From: Promethearchaeota archaeon
GTDB lineage: Archaea > Asgardarchaeota > Lokiarchaeia > Sigyniarchaeales > SOKP01
Length of the DNA stretch: 64,000 nt
Assembly (NCBI GenBank): GCA_016839765.1
Contig: JAEOTP010000012.1
Location: forward strand, 113,892 to 177,891
Reading direction: 5' to 3'
Under the pieces are notes generated by a model, which saw only the letters and a program-made list of their open reading frames with translations, had not been told where the DNA came from and ran no database searches. Below are positions 20,131 to 29,346 of the stretch, in pieces (within the stretch, counting starts at the first letter, position 1; each line of letters starts with the position of its first letter). The translations under genes and the position numbers were made by a program.

Positions 20131-21627
20131 ATGTTAGAAACTAAACAGCTAATTATAAAGAGGTTTGAAAGATTATTCTATCCCAGAGCGATAGGAATCG
20201 TCGGAGCATCTTATAATCCAGCAGGTGGCGGTTATTTCGTTGAAATAATGAAAGATCGATTCAGAAAACCTATTTATATTTTTAATCCCCGTTTAAAGGG
20301 GCAAAAACTTTATGGATTGGAGGTTCATGGATCGATCTTAGAAATTCCAGAGGATAAACCAATTGATTATGTAATAATTGGAGTCCCTGCAAAAATAGTC
20401 CCAAAAATTTTAAACGAAATAGGTCAAAAGAAAGTCCCTTTTGTAACTATTTTCGCTTCTGGTTATAGTGAAATTGGTAATGAGAGTCTTGAAAAAGAAG
20501 TTTTAGATATAGCAAAGAAATATAATATTCGAATTATTGGACCCAATTGTTTAGGAGTATATAATCCTGAAGCAGGATTATATATTGGGAGAGCTCAGTC
20601 AAAGAAAGCCGGAAACTTTGGAGCTGTGCTACAATCTGGAGGATTAGCAGTGAATGTTGCTCAGTTGGCTGATGCCTATGGTGTTGAAGTATCAAAAATG
20701 ATTTCTGTTGGAAATGCAATTGATTTAGCGCACCCAGATTTTTTAGAATATTTTTTACATGATACTCGAACAGCTTTTATTGGATTATACCTTGAAAATC
20801 TTAAAACACTACAAAATGGGCGACGCTTCATGAAAGCAGCAAAAGAATGCAATCTAAACAGAAAACCAGTGATATTATGGAGAGCTGGCTATGGAGAAGC
20901 AACAAAAAAAGCAATTATGTCTCATACAGGAGGATTAGCAGGAAATAATAAGATATGGGAAGCTGTTGCTAAACAAACTGGTTGTTCACTTGTTAATAAT
21001 TCCGTAGAACTTGCTACCTTAGCATCTGCGTTTAAGTTAATCCACTTACCTTCATCAAGAAATATTGGATTAATAGGGATTGGTGGTGGATCAACGATTG
21101 AGGCAGGAGATACTTTAGAAAAGTATGGTTTGAAAATTCCTAAATTAACAGAGAAAACCAGTGACAAAATGAGTCGATTTTTAAATGATGTAAATACTAA
21201 TTTCGCTAACCCAATCGACTTAGGGGCTCAAGGGGCATTACCACACATATATTATCGTACAATATTGACTTTAGATAAGGATCCAAATATTTCTGCCATA
21301 ATCTTTGTTAAAGACCCTGAAAGGTTTAAGAACTTAGAGGATTCTCTGGTTGGAAAATTAGGTTTTGAAAAAGGTACGGATTTGAATAAATCTTTTATAA
21401 AATATATTGGAAAAGCTAAAAGAATATGTAAAAAACCTATGATCTGTGTTATGCTAAAAATTTCAGAAGGTTTTGAAGAATATAAAAGCCGCTATAAATT
21501 TAAGCTTAGATTATTAAATAGAAACGTTCCTGTGTTCGAAAGCTTTGATCTTGCTGGAAAAGTGCTTGATAGTATGAATAAATATAGGGAATTTCTACAA
21601 AAGCATGGAAAGTATCCACGAAATTAA
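20131..21627 (+). CDS. Acyl-CoA synthetase (ADP-forming) alpha subunit-like, CoA-binding
   Basis: The 498-residue protein matches the alpha subunit of ADP-forming acetyl/acyl-CoA synthetase. It opens with a CoA-binding Rossmann domain (PRAIGIVGASYNP), followed by a succinyl-CoA-ligase-like domain (RIIGPNCLGVYNP; GAVLQSGGLAV). The phosphorylated His of this family lies in SHTGGLAG, His265. A third ligase-like domain with the GIGGGSTIEAGD loop completes it. These enzymes make acyl-CoA into acid plus ATP, a main energy step in archaeal fermentation. The ATP-grasp beta subunit is neither fused nor adjacent, so its partner is encoded elsewhere or it acts alone. Confidence 0.82.
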   Translation: MLETKQLIIKRFERLFYPRAIGIVGASYNPAGGGYFVEIMKDRFRKPIYIFNPRLKGQKLYGLEVHGSILEIPEDKPIDYVIIGVPAKIVPKILNEIGQKKVPFVTIFASGYSEIGNESLEKEVLDIAKKYNIRIIGPNCLGVYNPEAGLYIGRAQSKKAGNFGAVLQSGGLAVNVAQLADAYGVEVSKMISVGNAIDLAHPDFLEYFLHDTRTAFIGLYLENLKTLQNGRRFMKAAKECNLNRKPVILWRAGYGEATKKAIMSHTGGLAGNNKIWEAVAKQTGCSLVNNSVELATLASAFKLIHLPSSRNIGLIGIGGGSTIEAGDTLEKYGLKIPKLTEKTSDKMSRFLNDVNTNFANPIDLGAQGALPHIYYRTILTLDKDPNISAIIFVKDPERFKNLEDSLVGKLGFEKGTDLNKSFIKYIGKAKRICKKPMICVMLKISEGFEEYKSRYKFKLRLLNRNVPVFESFDLAGKVLDSMNKYREFLQKHGKYPRN

Positions 21628-22440
21628 TTAAGAAGGCTCATTCTTTATATGCTTTATTTCTATAGGACGTCCAGGACTTCCTTGATAATAAAATTTTCCA
21701 GGTTTACCTCTCCAATTTTTATGTAATACTGTGTTTGGAAAAATTACATTATCATCAGTGGTTAACGCATTTGGACCAGTTATATCACCTGGATAAAACG
21801 TGGTATTTCTACCTATTTTTACTTCTATCATTGTTATCTTTCCGAATATCGTATTAACTGCATGTGAAGATAAACCAGCTGTAGGATAAAAGAACACATT
21901 ATCTCCTAAATCAGTGAATTCTAATCCAACATATCCATCGCAATAAATAACGTTCTTACCTATCTTATTATGGCCTATTCTCTTTAGAGTACGATTTACA
22001 AGCCAAGGAAAAGGTGATTTTGAGGTTAGCCACATAGGAAATTTTATAATAAATCCTCTTTTGTGATAATACTTCATCATTTTTCCTTCTGGACTATCTA
22101 CATCATCAAGAACGCGAGAAAATACTCCTTGCTGTGGTGGGGATTTTTTATTCCATCGTCTTACCCATAAAGCGGCAAATTCTACCAGTAGGATAAGATA
22201 GATATAATATAATAAAAATAGAACTACTGGAAGCATTATGAAATGAAAAATTGAGTCAAATGAAAAGAAAATATTAATGATTCCATACTCAAAAAGAAGA
22301 AAAAACCCCAAGCATATATATAAAGGAACTAAAAAACTAATAAAATTTATCTTAAAGAAATCTAGAGCAGGAAGTTCAACAGTTTTCTTTTCTTGTGTCT
22401 CATTTAAATTTTCCTGATTTAAAGTCGTATTTTCATCCAT
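21628..22440 (-). CDS. Membrane protein with left-handed beta-helix (hexapeptide) domain
   Basis: Of 270 residues, about 35-100 form two or three membrane helices (FLVPLYICLGFFLLFEYG; FIMLPVVLFLLYYIYLILLV). The C-terminal 120 residues show hexapeptide repeats typical of left-handed beta-helix acyltransferases (KIGKNVIYCDGYVGLEFTDL, EVKIGRNTTFYPGDI, TDDNVIFPNTVL). Similar membrane-plus-LbH halves occur in the C-terminal region of NRPS-like transporters. Activity is not clear: a catalytic His is hard to place, with HAVNT a possible site. It converges with the synthetase gene at the same base boundary and diverges from the NIPA-like transporter. Confidence 0.7.
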   Translation of the reverse strand: MDENTTLNQENLNETQEKKTVELPALDFFKINFISFLVPLYICLGFFLLFEYGIINIFFSFDSIFHFIMLPVVLFLLYYIYLILLVEFAALWVRRWNKKSPPQQGVFSRVLDDVDSPEGKMMKYYHKRGFIIKFPMWLTSKSPFPWLVNRTLKRIGHNKIGKNVIYCDGYVGLEFTDLGDNVFFYPTAGLSSHAVNTIFGKITMIEVKIGRNTTFYPGDITGPNALTTDDNVIFPNTVLHKNWRGKPGKFYYQGSPGRPIEIKHIKNEPS

Positions 22441-22501
22441 AATATATCTATTGATATTTCATTATAAAAAATTAATTACAATTGAATATTTAACATTGTA
22501 T

Positions 22502-23446
22502 ATGGTTGATATATTAACTACAATTCTTGGGATATTTATTTCAATTATTGCTTCTTTTTGTTTTAATTTTGGTATTGTCCTCCAGAAGAAAGGTTTAAAA
22601 GAGGGTTCTGAGATAAAAATTGAAGAAGGAGTGAGAAATTTATATAATACTTTTAAGGAGTTTAGCAAAAATAAAAGTTGGCTTTCAGGCACTCTATTGG
22701 GATTGATTGGAATGATACCTTATGCTATTGCGATGGGACTGGTTGGAATAGTTGTTGTACAACCATTAATGAGCATAGGGCTACTTTTCTTTGTAATATC
22801 TGCGGTTAAAATGCTGAATGAAAAGATTACTTATTATGAAATCATTGCCATAGGAATTTTAATAGTATCTCCAATATTAATAGCACTTGCAGGAATTACA
22901 AATATTTTTATTGATTTATATCAATTTGTTATTCCTTTTATTATATTTTTGAGTCCACTATTCGTACTTGGTATTGGATTTTATTTCCTGTCAAAACAAA
23001 AACGAGGTACTCAGTTTGAAGGAATGTTTTTAATGTTTATAGGAGCGATTTTATATTCAATCGGAGCCATTTTTACCAATATTTTAGCACAAGCTTTTAC
23101 TGAAGCCAATATTTTTCCACTGTTTTTCTGGGAGATTTTATTTGGAATTTTTTGGTTTGATTATTTACATTTATGGATGTTTATAAGTTCTTGGGGAATG
23201 CTAGTATTCTACATTTCAAGTGTTATTTTTTTACAATCAGCTCTTCAAAAAAGTAAAGCTTTAACAATTGTCCCAATCCAAAATACAATAATGCTAATAA
23301 TACCCATAATCGCAGGTTTATTTGTTTTTAATCAAACTTTTCAAAACCTCATTTTATTTTTGGTTGCACTTGTTTTGATATTAATTTCAACAATCTCACT
23401 CAGTAGATTTCAAGTAAAAATAGAATTAATTCAAACTGATGGATAA
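22502..23446 (+). CDS. NIPA/EamA-type (DMT superfamily) membrane transporter
   Basis: The likely start is ATG 22502 (MVDILTTILG), giving 314 residues. An in-frame TTG at 22451 only adds residues of no family character. I count nine or ten membrane helices: a first one containing FNFGIVLQKKGLKEG, then a long cytosolic loop, then WLSGTLLGLIGMIPYAIAMG and GIVVVQPLMSIGLLFFVI. The FGIVLQKKG and VVQPLMS features match NIPA-type magnesium transporters and related DMT exporters. It ends 25 bases before the GH35 gene, so the two may be cotranscribed. Substrate (Mg2+ or a metabolite) is not decided by sequence. Confidence 0.72.
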   Translation: MVDILTTILGIFISIIASFCFNFGIVLQKKGLKEGSEIKIEEGVRNLYNTFKEFSKNKSWLSGTLLGLIGMIPYAIAMGLVGIVVVQPLMSIGLLFFVISAVKMLNEKITYYEIIAIGILIVSPILIALAGITNIFIDLYQFVIPFIIFLSPLFVLGIGFYFLSKQKRGTQFEGMFLMFIGAILYSIGAIFTNILAQAFTEANIFPLFFWEILFGIFWFDYLHLWMFISSWGMLVFYISSVIFLQSALQKSKALTIVPIQNTIMLIIPIIAGLFVFNQTFQNLILFLVALVLILISTISLSRFQVKIELIQTDG

Positions 23447-23471
23447 GTAGTAATTAAAAAGATTTAATAAT

Positions 23472-26228
23472 ATGTCAGAAATTACCTGGGATAAATACAG
23501 CTTAAAAATAAATGAAAAGAGAATCTTCCTTTTAGGTGGTGAATTTCATTATTGGAGGTTGCCTGATAGAGAACGTTGGAAAGATATACTAAAAATGTAT
23601 AAAATTGCCGGTTTAAATAGTGTCAGAATCTATTTTCATTGGGGATATCATAATCCTAAGGAAGGAAAATATTATTTTGAAGGTAATAGAGATGTAAAAT
23701 ATTTATTAGAATTATGTGAAGAATTAGGTTTATATGTATTTATTGCTCAAGGGCCTTATATTTGTGCTGAAACAACAGCTGGAGGATACCCTTTATGGCT
23801 TTTAGGAAGGAGAGATATAAGAATTAAACACTTGGAAAATATAGGTAAATCAGTTTACGATCCTCATTACATGAAATATTGTAAACAATGGTATGAAAAC
23901 TTTATAAGTTTAATTAAAAAACACCAAATTACGAAAAATCCACGAGGTAAAATAATTGCTTTCCAGATAGAGAATGAATATATTGAACATGAATCAATAC
24001 TTAGGAGATATATGCAAGATCTTATCTCTTATGCTGAAAAATTTGGTATCACGGTTCCCAATTTTCATAATGATGTAGAAGAATTAGGATCTTGGAATGG
24101 ATTGGTTGACCTATATGGTTTTGATAAATATCCTATTTTGGCAGATAAAACCCCAGAAAGTTTACCACTTACTAATTGGAGATTTGTTTCATTCCGTAAA
24201 AAAGTTGATCGCCTTGAAGAAAAGGTGAGATCTTTAGGAGCAGCCGCTGCTAATTCTCCACTTTTTATTCCGGAACTTCAAGGAGGGTGGTATAATCATT
24301 GGGGTATAATTTATGGTTATGATACTTTATTTAATTTTTATGGAGAAACGCATCAGAAAATGCTACTTCAGAGCTTAGCAGCTCAAGGAGTTACAATGAT
24401 GTTATTTTATATGTTCTATGGTGGAACTACATGGGGCTCACTTCCTAATCCTGAGGTTTATACCAGTTATGATTATTCAGCAAGTATAAGAGAATATGGA
24501 TTCCAATCATCTAGAATGAGACATTTAAGATTATTATCGTTATTCATTCAAAGTTTTAAAGATAGTTTTTTTGAGACAGATTTAGTAGATCCCCCTGAAA
24601 TTATATGCGATCAAAAAAACATATTTAATAGGCAACGGTTAGGAAATGACGGAACTAATTTCTATTTCTTCAGAAATTTCAATAAGAATAGTATCGAGGA
24701 ATTTAATATAGTTCTCTCAGAAAATTTACAAATACCTAAAGAGAAAAACCAGTATTTACGATCTCGTGATTCTTTCATAGCAATTGGAAATCATCAAATG
24801 GGAGATTTCCATATAAGATTTTGTTCATTGAATATAATTCTAAAGGGATCTTATGCTAATGGACATCTTATTGTTGTAATCAATAACGGTGGTGAATTAT
24901 TACTTGAAGGAACCGATTTTGAAATACGTGGAAAAATAAAATCCTTTTTTGAAGACCATTTTACTAGAATATCATTTGATTCCCAAGGATCTGGCCTTAT
25001 AACTAATAAAAATGAAAAGAAGTTGTATATCATTTGTTTATCTGAGGAAATGGCACTTACTTTAAATGCAGATTTTAATGAATCTGATATACGACTAGCA
25101 TGGGGGGCGTATTCATTGTTTTTTTCTAAGAATAATAATATAGAAACTGAGATTCTAGAATCCCAAACTGTTTGGATTTTAGATTCTAAAAATACAGCTG
25201 ATGACTTTGAAAAAGTGGAGGATTCAATTATTCCTGGATTAATGAAAAAGAGATATTCACCCAAAATTGAATTACCTGAGTTATCATTTGGTACATGGTA
25301 CAAGCTTAAAACGAATTGGGCTAATCAGGATGATTCTAATATCTGGAAAGAGATCAATTTCGAAATTGATAAAGATCCTATAGATCATAATTATGTGTGT
25401 GGGCATGTATTATATAAATGTGAGTTCTATACTTCTAACTTACAAAATATTACTATTAAGATTAATTCAAGACATAAAACTGTAGTTTGGCTTAATAATC
25501 AATTCATTGGGGGGCATAATACCTACAGCATAAATTCTATGCAACCTGGAGCCATGATGGGTATAGATCCTTCAGATAAAGGCGGGGAAATTTACGATTT
25601 AACTAAATATACTAAAAATAATAAAAATATTTTATTCATTTTAACAGAAAATTTAGGTCAAAATAAAAATTTCTTTGTTGCAAATGATCTTAGAAATCCT
25701 AGAGGAATTTTATCTGTGGATTTTTCTAGACCACTTACTTCAGAAAGTTGGTATATCTCTGGAATTGATGTAACTAAATTAAAGCAATCATATAATACTT
25801 CCGGACTTCCAGGAGAAAAATTTGGTTTTCAACATGGTGAAGGTAAGGAATGGATAGAAATCAATCATCAACTAACCGTAACACCAAATGACCAAATAAT
25901 CTGGTATAAAACTATTTTTAATTGGAAAATAGAAGAAAAAGTAAGAATACCCCTGAGATTACATATTGAAGGTAAACATAATGTGCATATATTCTTAAAT
26001 GGACTTTACATTGGAAATTATTGGGGTGCTTATGGTCCACAACATGATTTTTACATAATGGATAAATTATTAAAAAAAGAAAATGTGTTAGTTTTGGCAT
26101 GTTGGACAACAGAGAAAGATGATTTAAAAATATCAATTAAACCATATAAAATAAAAACTGATAGCGGTAATATTGATGAAGAGGGAATAGTTTTTGCCAC
26201 TCAAAAACATACAATAAAAGTAGATTAA
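23472..26228 (+). CDS. Glycoside hydrolase family 35 beta-galactosidase-like enzyme
   Basis: The 918-residue protein has the GH35 barrel in its first 370 residues. It shows LGGEFHYWRLP near the start, PYICAETTAGGYP, the acid/base in FQIENEY (Glu169 after Asn168), the nucleophile in FIPELQGGW (Glu268), and YMFYGGTTWG (consensus GGTNFG). C-terminal beta-sandwich domains carry two jelly-roll segments (VWLNNQFIGGHNTY; IFLNGLYIGNYWGAYGP) as in family members. GH35 enzymes remove terminal beta-galactose or related residues. No signal peptide is present, so it should act on imported oligosaccharides, in keeping with the transporter genes on both sides. Confidence 0.9.
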   Translation: MSEITWDKYSLKINEKRIFLLGGEFHYWRLPDRERWKDILKMYKIAGLNSVRIYFHWGYHNPKEGKYYFEGNRDVKYLLELCEELGLYVFIAQGPYICAETTAGGYPLWLLGRRDIRIKHLENIGKSVYDPHYMKYCKQWYENFISLIKKHQITKNPRGKIIAFQIENEYIEHESILRRYMQDLISYAEKFGITVPNFHNDVEELGSWNGLVDLYGFDKYPILADKTPESLPLTNWRFVSFRKKVDRLEEKVRSLGAAAANSPLFIPELQGGWYNHWGIIYGYDTLFNFYGETHQKMLLQSLAAQGVTMMLFYMFYGGTTWGSLPNPEVYTSYDYSASIREYGFQSSRMRHLRLLSLFIQSFKDSFFETDLVDPPEIICDQKNIFNRQRLGNDGTNFYFFRNFNKNSIEEFNIVLSENLQIPKEKNQYLRSRDSFIAIGNHQMGDFHIRFCSLNIILKGSYANGHLIVVINNGGELLLEGTDFEIRGKIKSFFEDHFTRISFDSQGSGLITNKNEKKLYIICLSEEMALTLNADFNESDIRLAWGAYSLFFSKNNNIETEILESQTVWILDSKNTADDFEKVEDSIIPGLMKKRYSPKIELPELSFGTWYKLKTNWANQDDSNIWKEINFEIDKDPIDHNYVCGHVLYKCEFYTSNLQNITIKINSRHKTVVWLNNQFIGGHNTYSINSMQPGAMMGIDPSDKGGEIYDLTKYTKNNKNILFILTENLGQNKNFFVANDLRNPRGILSVDFSRPLTSESWYISGIDVTKLKQSYNTSGLPGEKFGFQHGEGKEWIEINHQLTVTPNDQIIWYKTIFNWKIEEKVRIPLRLHIEGKHNVHIFLNGLYIGNYWGAYGPQHDFYIMDKLLKKENVLVLACWTTEKDDLKISIKPYKIKTDSGNIDEEGIVFATQKHTIKVD

Positions 26229-26343
26229 AATCTTTATTCTTAAATTTTTATAATCAAAAATCTTTTAGATTAAAATCAATTTTATTTAATATTCTATGTA
26301 TTCACCTTAGAAAATATTATCTACAAATTTTGGATTAAGGCAT

Positions 26344-27594
26344 ATGATTGAAAAAACTCCAAATAGCAATAAATCATCAAATAATAGAAAAATTTTCAAA
26401 TACCGAATGCTAACTCCACTTTGGATTGCTGTATTTATTGATATCATTGGTTTTTCCATGATTTTACCGATGGCACCTTCTATTGCTGAAGATTTCGATA
26501 TAGAAATATTTCTAATGGGGATAGCTCTTTCTGTAAATGCTATGTTTTCATTCATTTTTGGACCATTATTAGGAAAGCTAAGTGATAGATATGGAAGAAA
26601 ACCTTTACTTTTAATTTCGCAAGTAGGTACTTGTGCAGGATTTTTATTGCTAGCTTTTTCTAATTCAATTTGGATGTTAATTATATCACGTATAGTTGAT
26701 GGAGTTTTTGGTGGTAATTTTCCGATTGCAAAAGCAATTATTGGTGATGAGGTGCCACCTAAAGACAGAAGTATTCAAATGGCAAATATAGGTGTAGCTC
26801 ATGTATTAGCCTCTCTTATTGGACCAGGTTTAGGGGGTATACTCTATGAAATTGGAATACTCTATAATATTGGTGGAATTCTTCTTCCTGGTTTATTTGC
26901 TGCCGGATTATCTGTCTTTACTATAATAATAACGATTTTTATATTAGAAGAAACTTGGCCTAAATCGAGACGTCAAGATTATCATGAAATGAAAACAAAA
27001 GTTATAATTAAAATTAGAAAAAATAAAGGTGCTATGTTTTATTTAACTGTTTATGGTTTTCATACTGCTTCATTCATGATTGCAATGGCATCATTAGCAT
27101 TTTTTGCTAAAATTATGTTTGGGATGGGACCTCCTGAAATTGGGATCTTATTAATGATCTCTGGCATTTTTCGAGCTACAATAAGATTTACTCTATTTAA
27201 ACCTGTTATCACTAAATTAGGAGAAAACAATGCTATTTTAGTTGGTTTAGGTATATTTCTAGTCTCATTTTTGATTGTGGGTTTTTCTATTTCTGTTATT
27301 ATGTTTTTTATCTTAATATTATTTATTAGTTTTGCCGCCTCATTGACACGAGGACCATTGAATAGTAAAATTAGTCAATCAGTATCGCCAAGAGAGCAAG
27401 GTAAAATTAATGGTTATTCATCTGGATTAGATAGTTTTGCTCAGATTATAGGACCTTTAATTGGCACATTTGTGCTTGGCTATTTTGCTCCTTACTTCTT
27501 AAGTTTTGTAATTGGTTCAATAGCCTTAGTTCCTTTTCTAATGGGTTTTAAAAAAGTAGAATTGAAAGAGCATAAATCAATTAAACTTAGTTAA
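26344..27594 (+). CDS. Major facilitator superfamily transporter
   Basis: This 416-residue protein has about 12 membrane helices. It carries the MFS loop 2-3 motif GKLSDRYGRKP (consensus GxLaDrxGrk), with RIVDGVFGGNFPIAKAIIGD in helix 4, typical of drug:H+ antiporter-like members. A central loop (EETWPKSRRQDYHEM) divides the two halves. It lies 115 bases after the GH35 gene on the same strand; it could take up a sugar or export a metabolite, but MFS sequence alone does not say which. Its end overlaps the convergent hydrolase gene by 8 bases. Confidence 0.88.
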   Translation: MIEKTPNSNKSSNNRKIFKYRMLTPLWIAVFIDIIGFSMILPMAPSIAEDFDIEIFLMGIALSVNAMFSFIFGPLLGKLSDRYGRKPLLLISQVGTCAGFLLLAFSNSIWMLIISRIVDGVFGGNFPIAKAIIGDEVPPKDRSIQMANIGVAHVLASLIGPGLGGILYEIGILYNIGGILLPGLFAAGLSVFTIIITIFILEETWPKSRRQDYHEMKTKVIIKIRKNKGAMFYLTVYGFHTASFMIAMASLAFFAKIMFGMGPPEIGILLMISGIFRATIRFTLFKPVITKLGENNAILVGLGIFLVSFLIVGFSISVIMFFILILFISFAASLTRGPLNSKISQSVSPREQGKINGYSSGLDSFAQIIGPLIGTFVLGYFAPYFLSFVIGSIALVPFLMGFKKVELKEHKSIKLS

Positions 27595-28423
27595 TTAAAA
27601 AGTCTATAATATACTTATTGACTTCTGGAGCATTTTCTAACGGAAAATAATGACCTCCATCAAATACAATAAGTTTACTTCTCTTTAACTTATTATTTAA
27701 CTCTATACTTACACTTTTTGGAGATATTCTATCCTTTTCCGCAGCAAGTACTAGAACCTCATTCTGTATTTCATGGATTTGATCAATTGTGTTTAATCCT
27801 GCTATTGCATTGATTCTATTTTCAATATCATAAGGTTGTGAAGAATCTTTAAACACAAGGTCCATTAAATCACTTGTAGTAAAGATCCCATGAAATTTTT
27901 CCTCTGGTTCTTGAACCAGCTGTTTATAAAACTTTCGAGAAAATCTTTGTTTCATTTTTTTGAAAAATGCATTTTCAGGATCCTTCAGTTTCTCTTTATA
28001 AAATGCCAATTGACTATTCTTAAACATTTCAAGTCCAGATTTATCTACGGGGAGTTTTGTAAGAGCTGCGATGAGCACAAGTTTATTTACACGCAGAGGA
28101 TACTGTATTACTAAATATTGGGCAATCATTGCTCCAGTCGCCCATCCAATTATATGGGCTTTTTGAATACCCAGTGCATCCAAAAGACATTTGACATCAT
28201 CAGCAAGAGTTTCTAATTTATAGGGCTCTTTTGGGTGATCTGATTTTCCAGATCCCCTATTATCTAAAGAAATCACCTTAAAATGTTTCGCTAATTCTGA
28301 TATTTGTGCTATCCAAAATTCTTTATGCAAACCAAAACCATGAATTAGAACAACTGGATATCCTTCTCCATGGATTTCGTAGCACATTTTTATTCCATTA
28401 ACAGTTGCATAAGATTCTGTCAA
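27587..28423 (-). CDS. Alpha/beta-hydrolase with Ala in place of the nucleophilic Ser
   Basis: The fold is plain over 278 residues: HGFG oxyanion region, DNRGSGKSDHP, a cap, then AAEKDRISP for the acid and GGHYFPLE for the His. At the nucleophile elbow, where G-x-S-x-G is expected, the protein reads IIGWATG (Gly93-Trp94-Ala95-Thr96-Gly97). The codon is GCG on the coding strand. Its neighbour paralogue reads IIGHSLG. Either it is not a serine hydrolase (for example a dioxygenase-like or binding relative) or it is inactive. It follows the second hydrolase gene by 13 bases and is probably cotranscribed with it. The other conserved residues argue against decay. Confidence 0.82.
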   Translation of the reverse strand: MTESYATVNGIKMCYEIHGEGYPVVLIHGFGLHKEFWIAQISELAKHFKVISLDNRGSGKSDHPKEPYKLETLADDVKCLLDALGIQKAHIIGWATGAMIAQYLVIQYPLRVNKLVLIAALTKLPVDKSGLEMFKNSQLAFYKEKLKDPENAFFKKMKQRFSRKFYKQLVQEPEEKFHGIFTTSDLMDLVFKDSSQPYDIENRINAIAGLNTIDQIHEIQNEVLVLAAEKDRISPKSVSIELNNKLKRSKLIVFDGGHYFPLENAPEVNKYIIDFLIN

Positions 28424-28436
28424 ATTTATCGCTTTT

Positions 28437-29288
28437 CTAACTTTTTAAAAATTCAATTATCAATTTGTTAACTTCTGGAGCTTTTTCTAAAATAGACTGA
28501 TGAGCTGCTTTTTCAATTATTATTAATTTACTATTTGGGATAAGTTCATGAGTTTTTTCGTTCATAGTCGTGGTACAAGTTTTATCTTTTTCTGCTGCCA
28601 GAATAAGTACTTTATTTCTTATTGAAGGTAATCTTTCATAAACATTGTGCGTTTTAAGAGCTTCTACTTGATTATTTATATCTTTTACTGTAGTAGGATT
28701 ATTCAGTTTTTCTTGTACTAAGTCCTCAACCGACCATATTCCATGAAAATTTTTTTTGGGATTCTCCACCATTAATTTCCAAAATGAGCGAGAATAACTT
28801 CTTTTCGCGCCTTCTAAAAATTTATTAATTGGATCTTGCTTCAGTTCTTTAAGACTAGTTATAGCGTTTTTTCTGTACATTTCTATCCCTTTTTCATTAG
28901 GGACTCCTGGAAGGGTTATTCCTGAGAGAGTATTTATTAAGATTACCTTATTAGTCCTATGCGGATATTTAAGAATAAAGTTCTGTACTATCATACCTCC
29001 TAATGAATGTCCTATAATATGAGCTTTTTCAATCTCCAAATAATCCATTAAAGCATTAATATCGTCCGCATAAAGTTCCATTGAATAGGGCCCATCAGGT
29101 CTTTCTGATTTTCCTGCGCCTCGGTTATCAAATCTAATTACTTTAAAATAATTAGACAAATCCTCAACCTGAGCACGCCAGTGTTCTTTTTTATTACCAA
29201 AACCATGCACTAAAATAATTGGATATCCTTTGCCATGGATTTCATAGCAAATATTTATACCATTAACTTCTGCAAATTCTTCGCTCAT
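28437..29288 (-). CDS. Alpha/beta-hydrolase
   Basis: I prefer ATG 29288 (MSEEFAEVNG, 283 residues) over an in-frame TTG at 29306, because the paralogue downstream starts at the same point. The triad is complete: Ser in IIGHSLGG, Asp in AAEKDKTC, His in AAHQSILE. HGFG supplies the oxyanion loop, and DNRGAGKSERPDGPYS is typical of the family (esterase, dehalogenase or C-C hydrolase relatives). There is no signal peptide. The substrate cannot be read from the sequence. It is upstream of the Ser-to-Ala paralogue, so the two may be co-expressed and might form a heteromer. Confidence 0.87.
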   Translation of the reverse strand: MSEEFAEVNGINICYEIHGKGYPIILVHGFGNKKEHWRAQVEDLSNYFKVIRFDNRGAGKSERPDGPYSMELYADDINALMDYLEIEKAHIIGHSLGGMIVQNFILKYPHRTNKVILINTLSGITLPGVPNEKGIEMYRKNAITSLKELKQDPINKFLEGAKRSYSRSFWKLMVENPKKNFHGIWSVEDLVQEKLNNPTTVKDINNQVEALKTHNVYERLPSIRNKVLILAAEKDKTCTTTMNEKTHELIPNSKLIIIEKAAHQSILEKAPEVNKLIIEFLKS

Positions 29289-29346
29289 AATGATTAAATA
29301 AATCAATGAATTTATTAAGAGTTTTCACTCGCTATTTATAAAATTT

